Shown: piece by piece, positions 1 through 7,723 of the stretch
Layout: every line of letters begins with the position of its first letter
How positions within the stretch are numbered: position 1 is the first letter of the stretch
Source: CAUZIZ01 sp963579905
GTDB taxonomy: Bacteria > Acidobacteriota > UBA6911 > RPQK01 > JAJDTT01
Assembly (NCBI GenBank): GCA_963579905.1
Contig: CAUZIZ010000111.1
Span: 1-19,192, forward strand
DNA: 19,192 nucleotides
Direction of reading: 5' to 3'
The notes under the pieces: generated by a model
Database searches by the model: none
Told to the model about the DNA's origin: nothing
What the model saw: the letters and a program-made list of their open reading frames with translations, nothing else
Made by a program: the position numbers and the translations under genes

Positions 1-219
1 TGTGTCTAAAAACGTCGACAGAGGGGGTAGAATAGCTCCTCATAAGCGATCGGCATAAGCGATCGGCGGGCAGTACCGCAACAGCCGAGCCGAGTTCTGA
101 GTGGCTTGGTGCATAAACTTAGAATTTAGGCCTCCAAAATGACTCCTAGGAGCCGGGAAACGATCCTGTTTTTGAAATTGCGCTTATTTTGGGCTTAGTC
201 TGCTAGTATAATTGTGGGC
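1..219. other. Left-edge non-coding stretch with a 13-bp tandem duplication
   Basis: No convincing gene is seen in these first 219 bases. The unit CATAAGCGATCGG occurs twice in direct tandem at 41-53 and 54-66. CTCCTAGGAG is a perfect 10-bp palindrome at 143-152. A TATAAT box ends the stretch and is listed separately. The upstream neighbour lies outside the window, so this may be the end of another intergenic region. Confidence 0.5.
207..212 (+). promoter_or_regulatory. Candidate -10 box (TATAAT) placed for a leaderless transcript
   Basis: A perfect TATAAT sits at 207-212 and the first good ATG is at 220, only seven bases later. A start site at the usual distance downstream of a -10 box would fall on or next to that ATG, and there is no Shine-Dalgarno sequence. 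No good -35 is present: the hexamer at 17-bp spacing is TTATTT. Leaderless transcription is an inference from this geometry. Confidence 0.45.
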
Positions 220-2140
220 ATGAAGGCCATTTTCTCCCTGGTTTTTGTGCTCTTGGGATTGGCGTGTAGTCCGATTCCGCGCAGCAGCAACTTTCGAGTG
301 ATCGTGCTCGGTTTCGATGGCGTCTACCCCGACCTGATCCGGGAGTGGATGGAGCATCTTCCCAATATTCAGAAACTATCCCAGACTGGGACCCTGTCGT
401 CCCTGGGTACTACCAATCCTCCTCAATCTCCGGTGGCCTGGGCCAGTTTTGCCACCGGACTAAATCCTGGAAGGCACGGCATTTTTGATTTTCTCCGTCG
501 CGATCCCTCCACCTATTTTCCCGATATCGGACTGGTCGAAGTCGAGAATCCCCGATTTCTGTTCGGACTCCTTCCCATTCGATGGGCAAGGTACAAGAAA
601 AATCGAAGAGGCGTCAGCTTCTGGGAGCATCTGGACCAGTCTGGTCTTCGCACCATCAACCTCAGGATTCCGGTCGAGTTTCCGGCACGTCCACTGTCAC
701 ACGGGCGGACCCTCTCGGGCTTGGGTGTTCCTGACGTTCGCGGGACCTGGGGAACCTTCTTCTACCTCGCCACCGACATCACTCAGTGGGATCTGGGCAA
801 CACTGAGTTTGGCGGCCGAATGATTGAAATGGAGGGTGGAGATGGAAGCTACCGGGCTCGATTGGATGGTCCAGTCGATCTGAGAGGGGACGGTGTCCTG
901 CGAATCCCTGCAGACCTGGATGTGGAGTTGAACGAAGACTCAACAGCGGTCAATATCCGGGTTCAAGGACAGGAAGAAACCGTGCAGGAGGGCCAGTGGA
1001 GCGACTGGTTTCATTTCCAGTTCCAGGCGGGGCCCCTGATGAAGATACAGGGCATCAGCCCTGATCCCGCGGCACCTTCCGTCCCTCTTTCCTGCCCCGA
1101 GGACTTCGCTGCTTCCTGGGTTGCATCCCTCGGGAACTATAAGAGCCTGGGATGGGTTCACGAGACCTGGGGGCTCAACGAAGAGCAGATCGGAGAGCAG
1201 GTTCCTGGAGGATCTGTTTCGCAACATGAACGCTCTGGAGCGGATGCTCTTCGCGTCGCTGCAGCAGGACGATGTCTCCCTGGTTAGCGCTGTTTTCACC
1301 GCCACGGACAGCGTTTCGCATATGTTTTACCGGCTGATCGATCCCGAACATCCACGCTACCAGAGGGATCTAGCGCTGAGGTATGGGGAGTCGATCCGAC
1401 GGGTGTACCAGAGAATGGACTCCATCATCGGTCGAGTCCTGGAGGTCCTAGGAGAAAAGGACATCCTGATGGTGGTCTCCGATCATGTATTCCATAGTTG
1501 GAGCAAGGAGTCCAATAACAATTCTTGGCTGTTGCAGAGTGGGTCCATGGCTCTGAAGGGTGACGGGAAACAGGGACAGGAGACAGATCGGGGCGGGAGC
1601 TTTTTTCCGAATGTGGACTGGAGCAGGACCAGGGCCTATGCTTTGGGATTGGGACACATCTACATCAATCTGAAGAGCAGAGAAGGGCAGGGCGTCGTGG
1701 AGCCGGGAGAGGAATTCCGGGAGTTGGTTGACGCAATCCGTGCCCAGATTCTAGCGTACCGGGATCCGGAGACAGGGGAGTCGGTCGTGCAGAACGTCTA
1801 CCTGCCATCGAGTATCTACTCCGGGGACCAGATCGAGCATGCCGGAGATCTCCAACTGAGTTTCAAGAGCGTCTATCGTACCTCCTGGGAAACCTCCCTG
1901 GGAGCCGTGCCGAATTACGTTCTGGTCGCCAACCTAAAAAAATGGAGCGGCGACCACTCTGCCTCTGCCGCTTCGGATACTGCCGGTGTCTTCATCTGCA
2001 ATCGTTCCATCAAGGAAGATCATCCCGATATTCTGGATATTGCTCCGACCTTGTATCGCTTGTTTGATGTGGAGATCCCAGCGGAGGTCGACGGCCGCCC
2101 CCTGACGCTGACGAAGAGGAGTAGGCCCGGTGGGGAGTGA
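220..2140 (+). pseudogene. Alkaline-phosphatase-superfamily phosphodiesterase, frameshifted
   Basis: This is a type I phosphodiesterase/nucleotide pyrophosphatase-like protein of the alkaline phosphatase superfamily, split over two frames. The first part (ATG 220 to the frame end at 1287) begins with a hydrophobic, possibly lipoprotein, signal ending LLGLAC, then shows the metal-site motif VLGFDG and the region PPQSPVAWASFATG, where the nucleophile normally lies. The second part resumes as FLEDLFRNMNALERM and carries TDSVSHMFYRLIDPEHP, VVSDH and SGDHS, which supply the remaining metal-binding Asp and His residues. The switch lies near 1196-1202; skipping one G after GAGCAG restores the frame, so either one base was gained or two were lost. 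A segment that family members usually have between MKIQGI and SPDPAAP (about residues 278-284) also seems to be missing. The downstream stop sits inside a tandem heptamer repeat. The alternative is an assembly error in an intact gene. Confidence 0.75.
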
Positions 2141-2183
2141 GCAGTGAGCAGTGAGCAGTGGTGCAGTAGTGCAGTGAGTAGTA
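2137..2183. repeat. GTGAGCA tandem heptamer repeat
   Basis: Three perfect tandem copies of GTGAGCA occupy 2137-2157. They decay into GTGGTGCAGTAGTGCAGTGAGTAGT up to about 2182. The first unit overlaps the TGA stop of the phosphodiesterase at 2138-2140. Related GAGCAGT words occur just after bshB1 near 14809-14830, so this is a dispersed repeat type and not a single local slippage event. Confidence 0.7.
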
Positions 2184-2291
2184 TCGGAAACAGCTGCGTT
2201 CAACAGAGCCACGAACGACTCGACCCGTTAGCAACATTAGGCAAAGTTCCGAGGAGGGAGCTGGACAACTCTTCCCCACGGAGTGACGCAA
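2184..2291 (-). repeat. Intergenic repeat module A (inverted relative to the copy at 16571)
   Basis: Read on the minus strand, this stretch aligns along its length with 16571-16675 on the plus strand. Shared blocks include GCGTCACT-CGTGGGGAAG, GTTGTCC, CTCCTCGGAAC, TTGCTAACGG and GTCGTTCG-GGCTCTGT, roughly four of five bases identical by eye. Chance open frames in the two copies give similar peptides, but substitutions and indels give no sign of coding. It fills the gap between the broken phosphodiesterase and the thiS promoter. Confidence 0.75.
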
Positions 2292-2316
2292 GATCTTCCC
2301 TATCCCCGACCCTAAG

Positions 2317-2346
2317 TTGCAGATACAGCGGCGGCGAAGATATGAT
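2317..2346 (+). promoter_or_regulatory. Candidate sigma70-type promoter for thiSG
   Basis: TTGCAG at 2317-2322 and TATGAT at 2341-2346 are separated by 18 bases. The -10 matches consensus at five of six positions and the -35 at the first three. The thiS ATG is 36 bases beyond the -10, giving a short leader. I saw no TPP riboswitch sequence in the leader. Confidence 0.4.
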
Positions 2347-2382
2347 TTCGGATGACATCAGGATTAGAAACCCCAATTCCCA

Positions 2383-2598
2383 ATGGCCCAGAAAATTGAG
2401 ATAATCCTGAACGGTGAAAAAAGAGAGGTTCTGACGAACTCGTCCCTGGAAGATCTGGTCTCAGAGCTGGGTTTGGAGCGGGACCGGATCGCCATCGAGT
2501 TGAACCTCCAGATCGTAACTAGACATCGGTGGGTGGAACACCTGCTCCAGAATGGAGACCGGGTCGAGTTGGTCCACTTTGTCGGTGGAGGAGAGTAA
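2383..2598 (+). CDS. thiS: Sulfur carrier protein ThiS
   Basis: This 71-residue ubiquitin-fold protein carries sulfur as a C-terminal thiocarboxylate for building the thiamin thiazole ring. It has the N-terminal beta strand IEIILNGEKREV, the middle SLEDLVSELGL helix, NGDRVELVHFVGGG near the end, and typical family length. The stop is six bases before thiG, so the two are co-transcribed. The last residues are G68-G69-G70-E71: an extra Glu follows the glycines, whereas the thiocarboxylate must form on a terminal Gly, so trimming may be needed or the tail may be altered. The start at 2383 has no clear ribosome site. Confidence 0.9.
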   Translation: MAQKIEIILNGEKREVLTNSSLEDLVSELGLERDRIAIELNLQIVTRHRWVEHLLQNGDRVELVHFVGGGE

Positions 2599-2604
2599 GG
2601 AGTC

Positions 2605-3378
2605 ATGACGGATTCCCTAACCATAGCAGGTCGAGAATTTCGTTCCCGCTTGATTGTTGGGACAGGCAAATACGAGACGTTTGAGATCATGCGGAAGGCC
2701 CTGGATTCCAGTGGGGCGGATATGGTCACGGTTGCCGTGCGCCGCGTGAATCTCTCGGACAAGAGCAAGGAATCGCTCCTGGATTACATTGATCGAGACC
2801 GATTCATGCTGCTTCCGAACACGGCCGGCTGCTATAGCGCCGGCGACGCGATTCGCTATGCTCGTCTGGGTCGGGAAGCGGGTCTATCGGAGTTCGTGAA
2901 GCTGGAAGTCATCGGAGACGAGCGAACTTTGTTCCCGGACAACGAGGCTCTTCTGGAAGCCACCCGGGTCTTGGTTCCAGAAGGCTTCGTCGTTCTTCCC
3001 TACACCAACGACGATCCGATCATGTGCAAGAAGCTCGAGGATGCAGGGGCGGCTGCAGTGATGCCCCTGGGTGCACCCATCGGATCCGGTCTCGGTATCC
3101 AGAACGCGAACAATCTCCGCATCATCTTGGAATCGATTAACGTGCCGGTGATCGTTGATGCTGGCGTGGGGACGGCTTCGGATGCGGCCCTGGCGATGGA
3201 ACTTGGAATCGATGGTGTCCTTATGAATACCGGCATCGCGGGGGCGAAAGATCCTATTTCCATGGCCAGAAGTATGAAGTTGGCGGTGGAAGCTGGTCGC
3301 CTCGCTTTTCAGGCAGGTCGAATTCCCAAGAAACTCTATGCAACCGCTAGCAGTCCTCTCGAGGGAGTCTTGGCCTAA
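2605..3378 (+). CDS. thiG: Thiazole synthase ThiG
   Basis: ThiG condenses 1-deoxy-xylulose 5-phosphate, dehydroglycine/iminoglycine and ThiS thiocarboxylate into thiazole phosphate in the cytoplasm. The 257-residue protein is full length for this TIM barrel. It shows the N-terminal LIVGTGKY, the Schiff-base lysine in FVKLEVIGD (K99, with E101), the phosphate-binding MPLGAPIGSGLGI near residue 153, and VIVDAGVGTASDAA with D185 followed by GVLMNTGIAGAKDP. The start is set by AAGGAG at 2596-2601, which overlaps the thiS stop. The other thiamin genes are not in the window. No defects are visible. Confidence 0.96.
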   Translation: MTDSLTIAGREFRSRLIVGTGKYETFEIMRKALDSSGADMVTVAVRRVNLSDKSKESLLDYIDRDRFMLLPNTAGCYSAGDAIRYARLGREAGLSEFVKLEVIGDERTLFPDNEALLEATRVLVPEGFVVLPYTNDDPIMCKKLEDAGAAAVMPLGAPIGSGLGIQNANNLRIILESINVPVIVDAGVGTASDAALAMELGIDGVLMNTGIAGAKDPISMARSMKLAVEAGRLAFQAGRIPKKLYATASSPLEGVLA

Positions 3379-3410
3379 CGGGGATTTAGATCCCGAATTT
3401 CCCCAAATTT

Positions 3411-3530
3411 CAAGATACAAGATACAAACAAGTCTCAAATTCCAAGCACCAAGTTACAAACGAATCTCCGTTGGGATCTGCTGGGTTTTAGAATTTGGTG
3501 CTTGGAGTTTGTTTGTATCTTGTAGCTTGT
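3411..3530. repeat. Long AT-rich inverted repeat (REP/MITE-like hairpin) between thiG and aroB
   Basis: The arms pair over long stretches: ACAAGATACAAACAA at 3417-3431 is the exact reverse complement of 3509-3523, and CCAAGCACCAA at 3442-3452 is the exact reverse complement of 3495-3505. The left arm has a few extra bases between these blocks. The loop is 3453-3494. Composition is much richer in A and T than the neighbouring genes. It begins 33 bases after the thiG stop and ends 18 bases before aroB. It resembles dispersed palindromic repeats and may fold in mRNA; no transposase is present. Confidence 0.8.
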
Positions 3531-3547
3531 AAAAACTCGGAGCATTA

Positions 3548-4645
3548 ATGAAGACGGTCCATGTTGACCTTGGGGAACGTAGCTATAACATCCTGATTCA
3601 GCCTGGGTTGCTGACACAGGTGGCGCAGCAGTTGAAAGGTCTCCCAATCACTTCCCGTCTTTTTCTGATCTCCAATCCAGTTGTCCATCGCCTGTTTGGC
3701 GCGAAACTCCTGGAGCAACTCCGCCAGGCTGGCTACCAAGTCACAGAGATTCTGCTTCCCGATGGAGAGAGATCCAAGACGCTCGACACGGTCGAGGCTG
3801 CCTATACGGATTTAAGTTCTCACGGAGCGGATAGACAATCCGCCGTGGTGGCTTTGGGTGGCGGAGTGACGGGTGACATTGCGGGTTTCGTCGCAGCCAC
3901 TTACATGCGGGGAATCCCCTATCTGCAGATCCCCACTACGCTTCTGGCTCAGGTCGACAGCTCGGTAGGGGGGAAGACTGGGGTAAACCATCGTGCAGGC
4001 AAGAACATGATCGGGGCGTTCTATCAGCCGACCCTGGTGTGTATCGATCCTGAGACGCTTCTGACACTGCCCGAAAGAGAGTTCAGCTCTGGTTTGTTCG
4101 AGGTCATCAAGTACGGGCTTATCTACGATGCGGAATTCTTTGCTTTCCTGGAACTGGAGCTGGAAAACATTCAGCGTCGGGTCCCAGAGATCCTCGAGAA
4201 AGTTGTGGCTCGCTGCTGCGAGATCAAGTCCAGGATAACAGCTCGGGACGAGAGGGAATTGGATCTCCGCAGAATCCTCAACCTGGGACATACCTTCGGT
4301 CACGGGCTGGAGGCGGCCACCGAGTTCCAGGGGGTCACACACGGAGAGGCAGTAGCTTACGGGATGATGGCTGCCAGTCACCTTTCACAGAGCCTGGGTT
4401 TGCTGGATCGGGACTCCTGCCGCCGAATCGTCGAAGCTCTTCTCAGGATCGGAGACCTTCCCCCAATCGATACAGTCCCAACTCAAAAAGTGCTCGATGC
4501 CATGAAGCTGGACAAGAAGCGTCGCGGGGACCGTACGGTGGTCATCCTTCTCGAAAAGATCGGTCGGGCTGTGATCCGGGACGATGTCGGCCGGGACGAC
4601 TTGAGGCAGGCATGGGATCGGATCAAATCCCAGCCCGCACTCTGA
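3548..4645 (+). CDS. aroB: 3-dehydroquinate synthase
   Basis: AroB converts DAHP to 3-dehydroquinate, the second step of the shikimate pathway, using NAD and a divalent metal. At 365 residues it has the usual length. Visible motifs are the NAD-binding VALGGGVTGDIAGFVAATYM (about 101-120), IPTTLLAQVDSSVGGKTGVNH (128-148), the metal-ligand region FEVIKYG with E185, NLGHTFGHGLE with H248, and THGEAVAYGM with H265. The start ATG follows CGGAG at a good distance. The next gene, menG, begins ten bases after the stop, so the two are likely co-transcribed. Chorismate from this pathway is also the precursor of menaquinone, a sensible but not exclusive link to menG. Confidence 0.96.
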   Translation: MKTVHVDLGERSYNILIQPGLLTQVAQQLKGLPITSRLFLISNPVVHRLFGAKLLEQLRQAGYQVTEILLPDGERSKTLDTVEAAYTDLSSHGADRQSAVVALGGGVTGDIAGFVAATYMRGIPYLQIPTTLLAQVDSSVGGKTGVNHRAGKNMIGAFYQPTLVCIDPETLLTLPEREFSSGLFEVIKYGLIYDAEFFAFLELELENIQRRVPEILEKVVARCCEIKSRITARDERELDLRRILNLGHTFGHGLEAATEFQGVTHGEAVAYGMMAASHLSQSLGLLDRDSCRRIVEALLRIGDLPPIDTVPTQKVLDAMKLDKKRRGDRTVVILLEKIGRAVIRDDVGRDDLRQAWDRIKSQPAL

Positions 4646-4655
4646 TTAGTGGCCT

Positions 4656-5357
4656 ATGGAGCAGAAGGAGTCCAGACAGATCCGGCAGATGTTCGGCGCG
4701 ATCGCCCCTCGCTATGACCGCGCCAATCACCTTCTCTCGTTGTCGATTGATCGGTACTGGCGCCGCCTGACCTGTCGCAGCCTGGCACCTCTCCTGCCCG
4801 CTGATCCCATGATTCTGGACCTCTGTGCCGGCACCGGAGACCTGACCCTTCAACTCGCCCCGCTGGGAACTGTGGTTGGCTGTGACTTCAGTCACCCGAT
4901 GCTGGTGCTAGGACTCGACAAGAGTAGAGCCAGGCAGTCGGATGGCCGTGTTCGCTTCGTGGAAGGGGACGCGCTTAGGCTTCCGTTCCCGTCCGGGTCC
5001 TTCGATGCCGTAACGATCGCATTCGGTCTGAGGAATTTGGAGGACTATCATCAAGGATTGTGCGAGATCCTTCGTGTTCTCCGTCGGGGAGGTACTCTGG
5101 CAATCCTGGAGTTCTCCCTGCCTCGGATTCCGGTCTTTAAGGAGATATATCGATTCTACTTTTTCCATCTGCTGCCCCGGCTGGGAGGGTGGATTTCGGG
5201 TGACGGACAAGCCTATTCGTACCTTTCGCGCTCGGTCGGAGAGTTTCTCGATCCTGTGGCGCTGGAGCGGCTGCTGCTTGAGGTCGGCTTTTCCGGGGTC
5301 CGCCACAGGCTGATCTCAGGAGGCGTTGCGGCCTTGCATATGGCGCAGAATGTCTGA
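4656..5357 (+). CDS. menG: Demethylmenaquinone methyltransferase (MenG/UbiE)
   Basis: This SAM-dependent C-methyltransferase makes the last step of menaquinone (or an equivalent step of ubiquinone) synthesis at the membrane. The 233-residue protein carries the family signature FGAIAPRYDRANHLLS near residues 13-28, the SAM-binding DLCAGTGD (55-62), VGCDFS (74-79), VEGDALRLPFP (102-112) and FGLRNLEDY (123-131), and ends with AALHMAQNV. No ubiquinone genes are visible and bacillithiol genes lie nearby, so the menaquinone role is preferred. Its TGA stop forms the edge of the palindromic repeat that separates it from convergent tsaE. Confidence 0.93.
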   Translation: MEQKESRQIRQMFGAIAPRYDRANHLLSLSIDRYWRRLTCRSLAPLLPADPMILDLCAGTGDLTLQLAPLGTVVGCDFSHPMLVLGLDKSRARQSDGRVRFVEGDALRLPFPSGSFDAVTIAFGLRNLEDYHQGLCEILRVLRRGGTLAILEFSLPRIPVFKEIYRFYFFHLLPRLGGWISGDGQAYSYLSRSVGEFLDPVALERLLLEVGFSGVRHRLISGGVAALHMAQNV

Positions 5358-5488
5358 AACTTTAAGAATTCGTCGCACGTCTGAACGTCGCACGTCTCCT
5401 GTCCTCCGAAGGTGCCGCCAACGGGTGAACTACCAGCGTTACGAAGCCAAGTCCGACAGGAGACGTGCGACGAATTCTTGAAATTCAG
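5353..5488. repeat. Palindromic element (module B core with GTCGCACGT ends) between convergent genes
   Basis: The ends form a near-perfect inverted repeat: AAGAATTCGTCGCACGTCT starting at 5364 is mirrored by AGACGTGCGACGAATTCTT ending at 5479. Inside, the end motif GTCGCACGTCT is duplicated at 5372-5382 and 5388-5398, and GTCGCACGTCTCCTGTC pairs with GACAGGAGACGTGCGAC. The core between about 5400 and 5456 is an inverted copy of 16658-16716 with only about one difference. The element starts at the menG stop and ends two bases before the tsaE stop, so its hairpin could end transcription from both sides, although it has no U-run. Confidence 0.8.
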
Positions 5489-5489
5489 C

Positions 5490-5930
5490 TTAGTCGGGAT
5501 AATCGACGTGAATACGACGCTCTTCGCTGATTGGGTCAACCACAATCTGGATGGTAACGGCTCGTTCAACCTCGAGGGTGAGTTTTTGTGCCCACTCGAC
5601 GATGACCACTGCCTCCCGGGACAGGATCTCTTCCATTCCGATGGAGTAAAGATCAGAGAGACCCTCTAGACGATAGAGGTCCACGTGGTAGATGGTCTCG
5701 TCTTTGGCCGGGTACTGGTTCACCAGCGTAAAGGAGGGACTGTGGACGATTGAAGCATCCTCCACGCCCAGTCCCGAAGCCAAGGCCCTGGTCAAGGTAG
5801 TCTTTCCCGCTCCCAGCTCGCCGTGGAGCAGAACGAGGCAGGGCGACTGGAGGCGGCGCCCAATGAGCTCGCCGATACGAAGCGTCTGGGCCTCGCTGCA
5901 GGAGCGGTGGATTTCGGTCAACGGTATCAC
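5490..5930 (-). CDS. tsaE: tRNA threonylcarbamoyladenosine biosynthesis ATPase TsaE
   Basis: TsaE is the ATPase that works with TsaB and TsaD in making t6A at position 37 of ANN-decoding tRNAs. The 146-residue protein has a Walker A loop GELGAGKTT (37-45), the family motif SPSFTLVNQY (64-73), HVDLYRL (82-88) and a late acidic/Trp motif VIVEWAQKL (109-117). Its start overlaps the stop of the upstream nnrDE gene by four bases, so the two are translationally coupled, an arrangement common in bacteria. It converges on menG. Confidence 0.94.
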   Translation of the reverse strand: MIPLTEIHRSCSEAQTLRIGELIGRRLQSPCLVLLHGELGAGKTTLTRALASGLGVEDASIVHSPSFTLVNQYPAKDETIYHVDLYRLEGLSDLYSIGMEEILSREAVVIVEWAQKLTLEVERAVTIQIVVDPISEERRIHVDYPD

Positions 5931-7579
5931 GCGTTCAGTTCTAGCTGTGCCGCCCCCAGGTGATCAATAATATTGCTGGCATTGAGAGCGGCTCCACCCG
6001 TCTGCCTTTCGGCGAGATCCCCGGCCAGCGAGTGCAAATAGACACCGGCGAGGACGGCCTGGGTCGTCTGCTGGGGCGCATTCAAGCCCTGCGCCTGGTA
6101 TTGGCCCAGGAAAGAGGCGATGACTCCGGTCAACACATCCCCGGTGCCTGCCGTTGCCATTCCTGGGTTACCTAGGGGACAGACAAAGACTCTCCCGTCA
6201 GGCACGGCAATCAGGGTGCGAAATCCTTTCAGCACCAGCCACAGGTGCTGATCCTGTGCAAATCGACGAGCCAACTCGATCTTGTCGTCGAGAATCTCAG
6301 CCGTGGGTCTTCCGATGAGTCTGGAGAACTCTCCGGGATGAGGAGTGAGCACCAAAGGCTGGGCATTGGTGTTGAAAAGCTGTTGTCGCTCTTGCTGAAA
6401 GCAATTAAGCCCATCGGCGTCGACTACGAGAGGGATTCTGGACTGCTGGACCACCTGGTGAACGAAATCTGCAGTTTCCACGTCGGTGGATAGTCCGGGA
6501 CCGATGGCAGCGGCCTGTTTGCCTTCCAGGAATCCCAGAAGAGGGCCCACGGCGCTAGAGGCGAAGGTTCCAGCCTGGGAGGAGGCCAGGCCCTCGGTCA
6601 TGACCTCGGGTCTGAAGGAGCCCACCAGGGCTTGTACTCCTTCGGGGACGCAAGCGGTGACGAGTCCGGATCCGGCGCGCAGGGCCGCACTGGTGGCGAG
6701 GGCTGCGGCGCCGGATTTGCCCCGGCTGCCTGCCACGATGACAGTGTGGCCAAAACTTCCTTTGTGGGAACTGGGTCGTCGCTGTGGCAGGCTGGCTCTC
6801 GCCAGCGGTTGAGTGATGAGCTCGATGGGGTACTCTGAGGTCTCCAGCAACTCGGGCGGGGTGCCGATTGGGAACAGGTGCAGACAACCAAGCGACTCCC
6901 GATCCTGATGCAAGATGTGCGCGATTTTGGGTGCGGTAAAGGTTACGGTGGCGTCGGCACGAATGACGGGTCCCTCTCCTCGGAAGGCGTCAGAAACCAT
7001 GCCCGAGGGGAAGTCGACGGACAGGACGAAGGCCCGGAGACGATTGATATCTTCTACCACCCGGGCATGGACGCCTACCATTGGTTTGCTGATTCCCGTC
7101 CCCAGAATGGCGTCAATCACGAGATCATAGCCCTCCAGTCGAGGAGTCAGTCGAGCCCATTCTGCCTCTGAAAGAACGGGCTGAACCTGGCCGTCCAAAG
7201 CCCGGTAGATGTCCAGGTTGATCCGGGCGTCACCCGAAACCGTCTCGGGAGGGGCGAGAAGGAACACGTCCGGAGCAGTTTCTCGTTGCCGCAGCTGTCT
7301 CGCCAGAACAAGTCCGTCGCCGCCATTATTCCCTTTGCCACAGATGATGGCAGTGCGCTGTTCAGAGAGTTTCTCGGCGAAGTAGCCCTTCAAGGTCAGA
7401 TAGAGATTTATCCCGGAATTCTCCATCAGAAGAAGGCTAGGGAGACCATACCTTTCGGTGGTAAGCCGATCCACCTCCTTCATTTGATGGGCGCTCAGAA
7501 TTTTCAGCGGCCTGTCCGCTTTGTGACCACACGAGAGGACATTTCGCCCCGAGGTGAACCTCCACTTGTTTTGTCGCAT
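5927..7579 (-). CDS. nnr: Bifunctional NAD(P)HX epimerase / ADP-dependent NAD(P)H-hydrate dehydratase
   Basis: This enzyme repairs hydrated NADH and NADPH. The N-terminal YjeF_N epimerase domain (about residues 25-240) shows ICGKGNNGGDGLVLARQL at 79-96 and VIDAILGTG at 154-162. The C-terminal ribokinase-like dehydratase domain (about 270-545) shows KGSFGHTVIVAGS (273-285), VVDADGLN (385-392), LTPHPGEFSRL (411-421) and NPGMATAGTGDVLTG (471-485). Length (550) suits the fused form. The first 24 residues are atypical, since the family usually begins near LKILSAHQMKEVD. No ribosome site precedes ATG 7579, so a CTG or other internal start near residue 25 is possible. It is divergent from the protease gene. 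Confidence 0.93.
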   Translation of the reverse strand: MRQNKWRFTSGRNVLSCGHKADRPLKILSAHQMKEVDRLTTERYGLPSLLLMENSGINLYLTLKGYFAEKLSEQRTAIICGKGNNGGDGLVLARQLRQRETAPDVFLLAPPETVSGDARINLDIYRALDGQVQPVLSEAEWARLTPRLEGYDLVIDAILGTGISKPMVGVHARVVEDINRLRAFVLSVDFPSGMVSDAFRGEGPVIRADATVTFTAPKIAHILHQDRESLGCLHLFPIGTPPELLETSEYPIELITQPLARASLPQRRPSSHKGSFGHTVIVAGSRGKSGAAALATSAALRAGSGLVTACVPEGVQALVGSFRPEVMTEGLASSQAGTFASSAVGPLLGFLEGKQAAAIGPGLSTDVETADFVHQVVQQSRIPLVVDADGLNCFQQERQQLFNTNAQPLVLTPHPGEFSRLIGRPTAEILDDKIELARRFAQDQHLWLVLKGFRTLIAVPDGRVFVCPLGNPGMATAGTGDVLTGVIASFLGQYQAQGLNAPQQTTQAVLAGVYLHSLAGDLAERQTGGAALNASNIIDHLGAAQLELNA

Positions 7580-7616
7580 CAGATATAGACAGAAGTTAAC
7601 AGAGGAGGTGCGTCAG

Positions 7617-7688
7617 ATGAAAGTAAGACCTGGATACGCACTGGGAAAAGACTCTCTGGAAGAGGGAGCAATCGTTGGGTTATACTAG
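7617..7688 (+). CDS. Possible 23-residue small ORF or leader peptide
   Basis: ATG at 7617 follows an excellent Shine-Dalgarno AGGAGGT (7603-7609) with a seven-base spacer. It opens 23 codons ending at TAG 7686-7688, giving a peptide beginning MKVRPGYALGKDSLEEG and ending IVGLY. It lies between the divergent nnr and M48 genes, 35 bases before the latter, and has no homologue I recognise. Its last codons overlap a TATACT box. The ribosome site is stronger than that of the protease gene itself, which is the main reason to list it. It could be a translated leader or chance. Confidence 0.35.
   Translation: MKVRPGYALGKDSLEEGAIVGLY
7681..7686 (+). promoter_or_regulatory. Candidate -10 box (TATACT) before the M48 protease gene
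   Basis: TATACT lies 37 bases before the ATG at 7724 in the divergent intergenic region. No convincing -35 is found at 16-18 bases upstream. If it is a true promoter, the small ORF at 7617 would not be on the protease transcript from this start. Confidence 0.3.
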
Positions 7689-7723
7689 CCTCATATCACT
7701 TTCAATCAAGATGGTAAGTCGCT

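Noticed and set aside
2291..2382. TPP riboswitch before thiS
   Set aside because: Neither the CTGAGA element nor the second conserved TPP-sensing segment was seen in the leader.
6555..6891. Overlapping minus-strand frames of about 100 codons within nnr
   Set aside because: They are alternate-frame shadows of the intact, motif-rich nnr gene.
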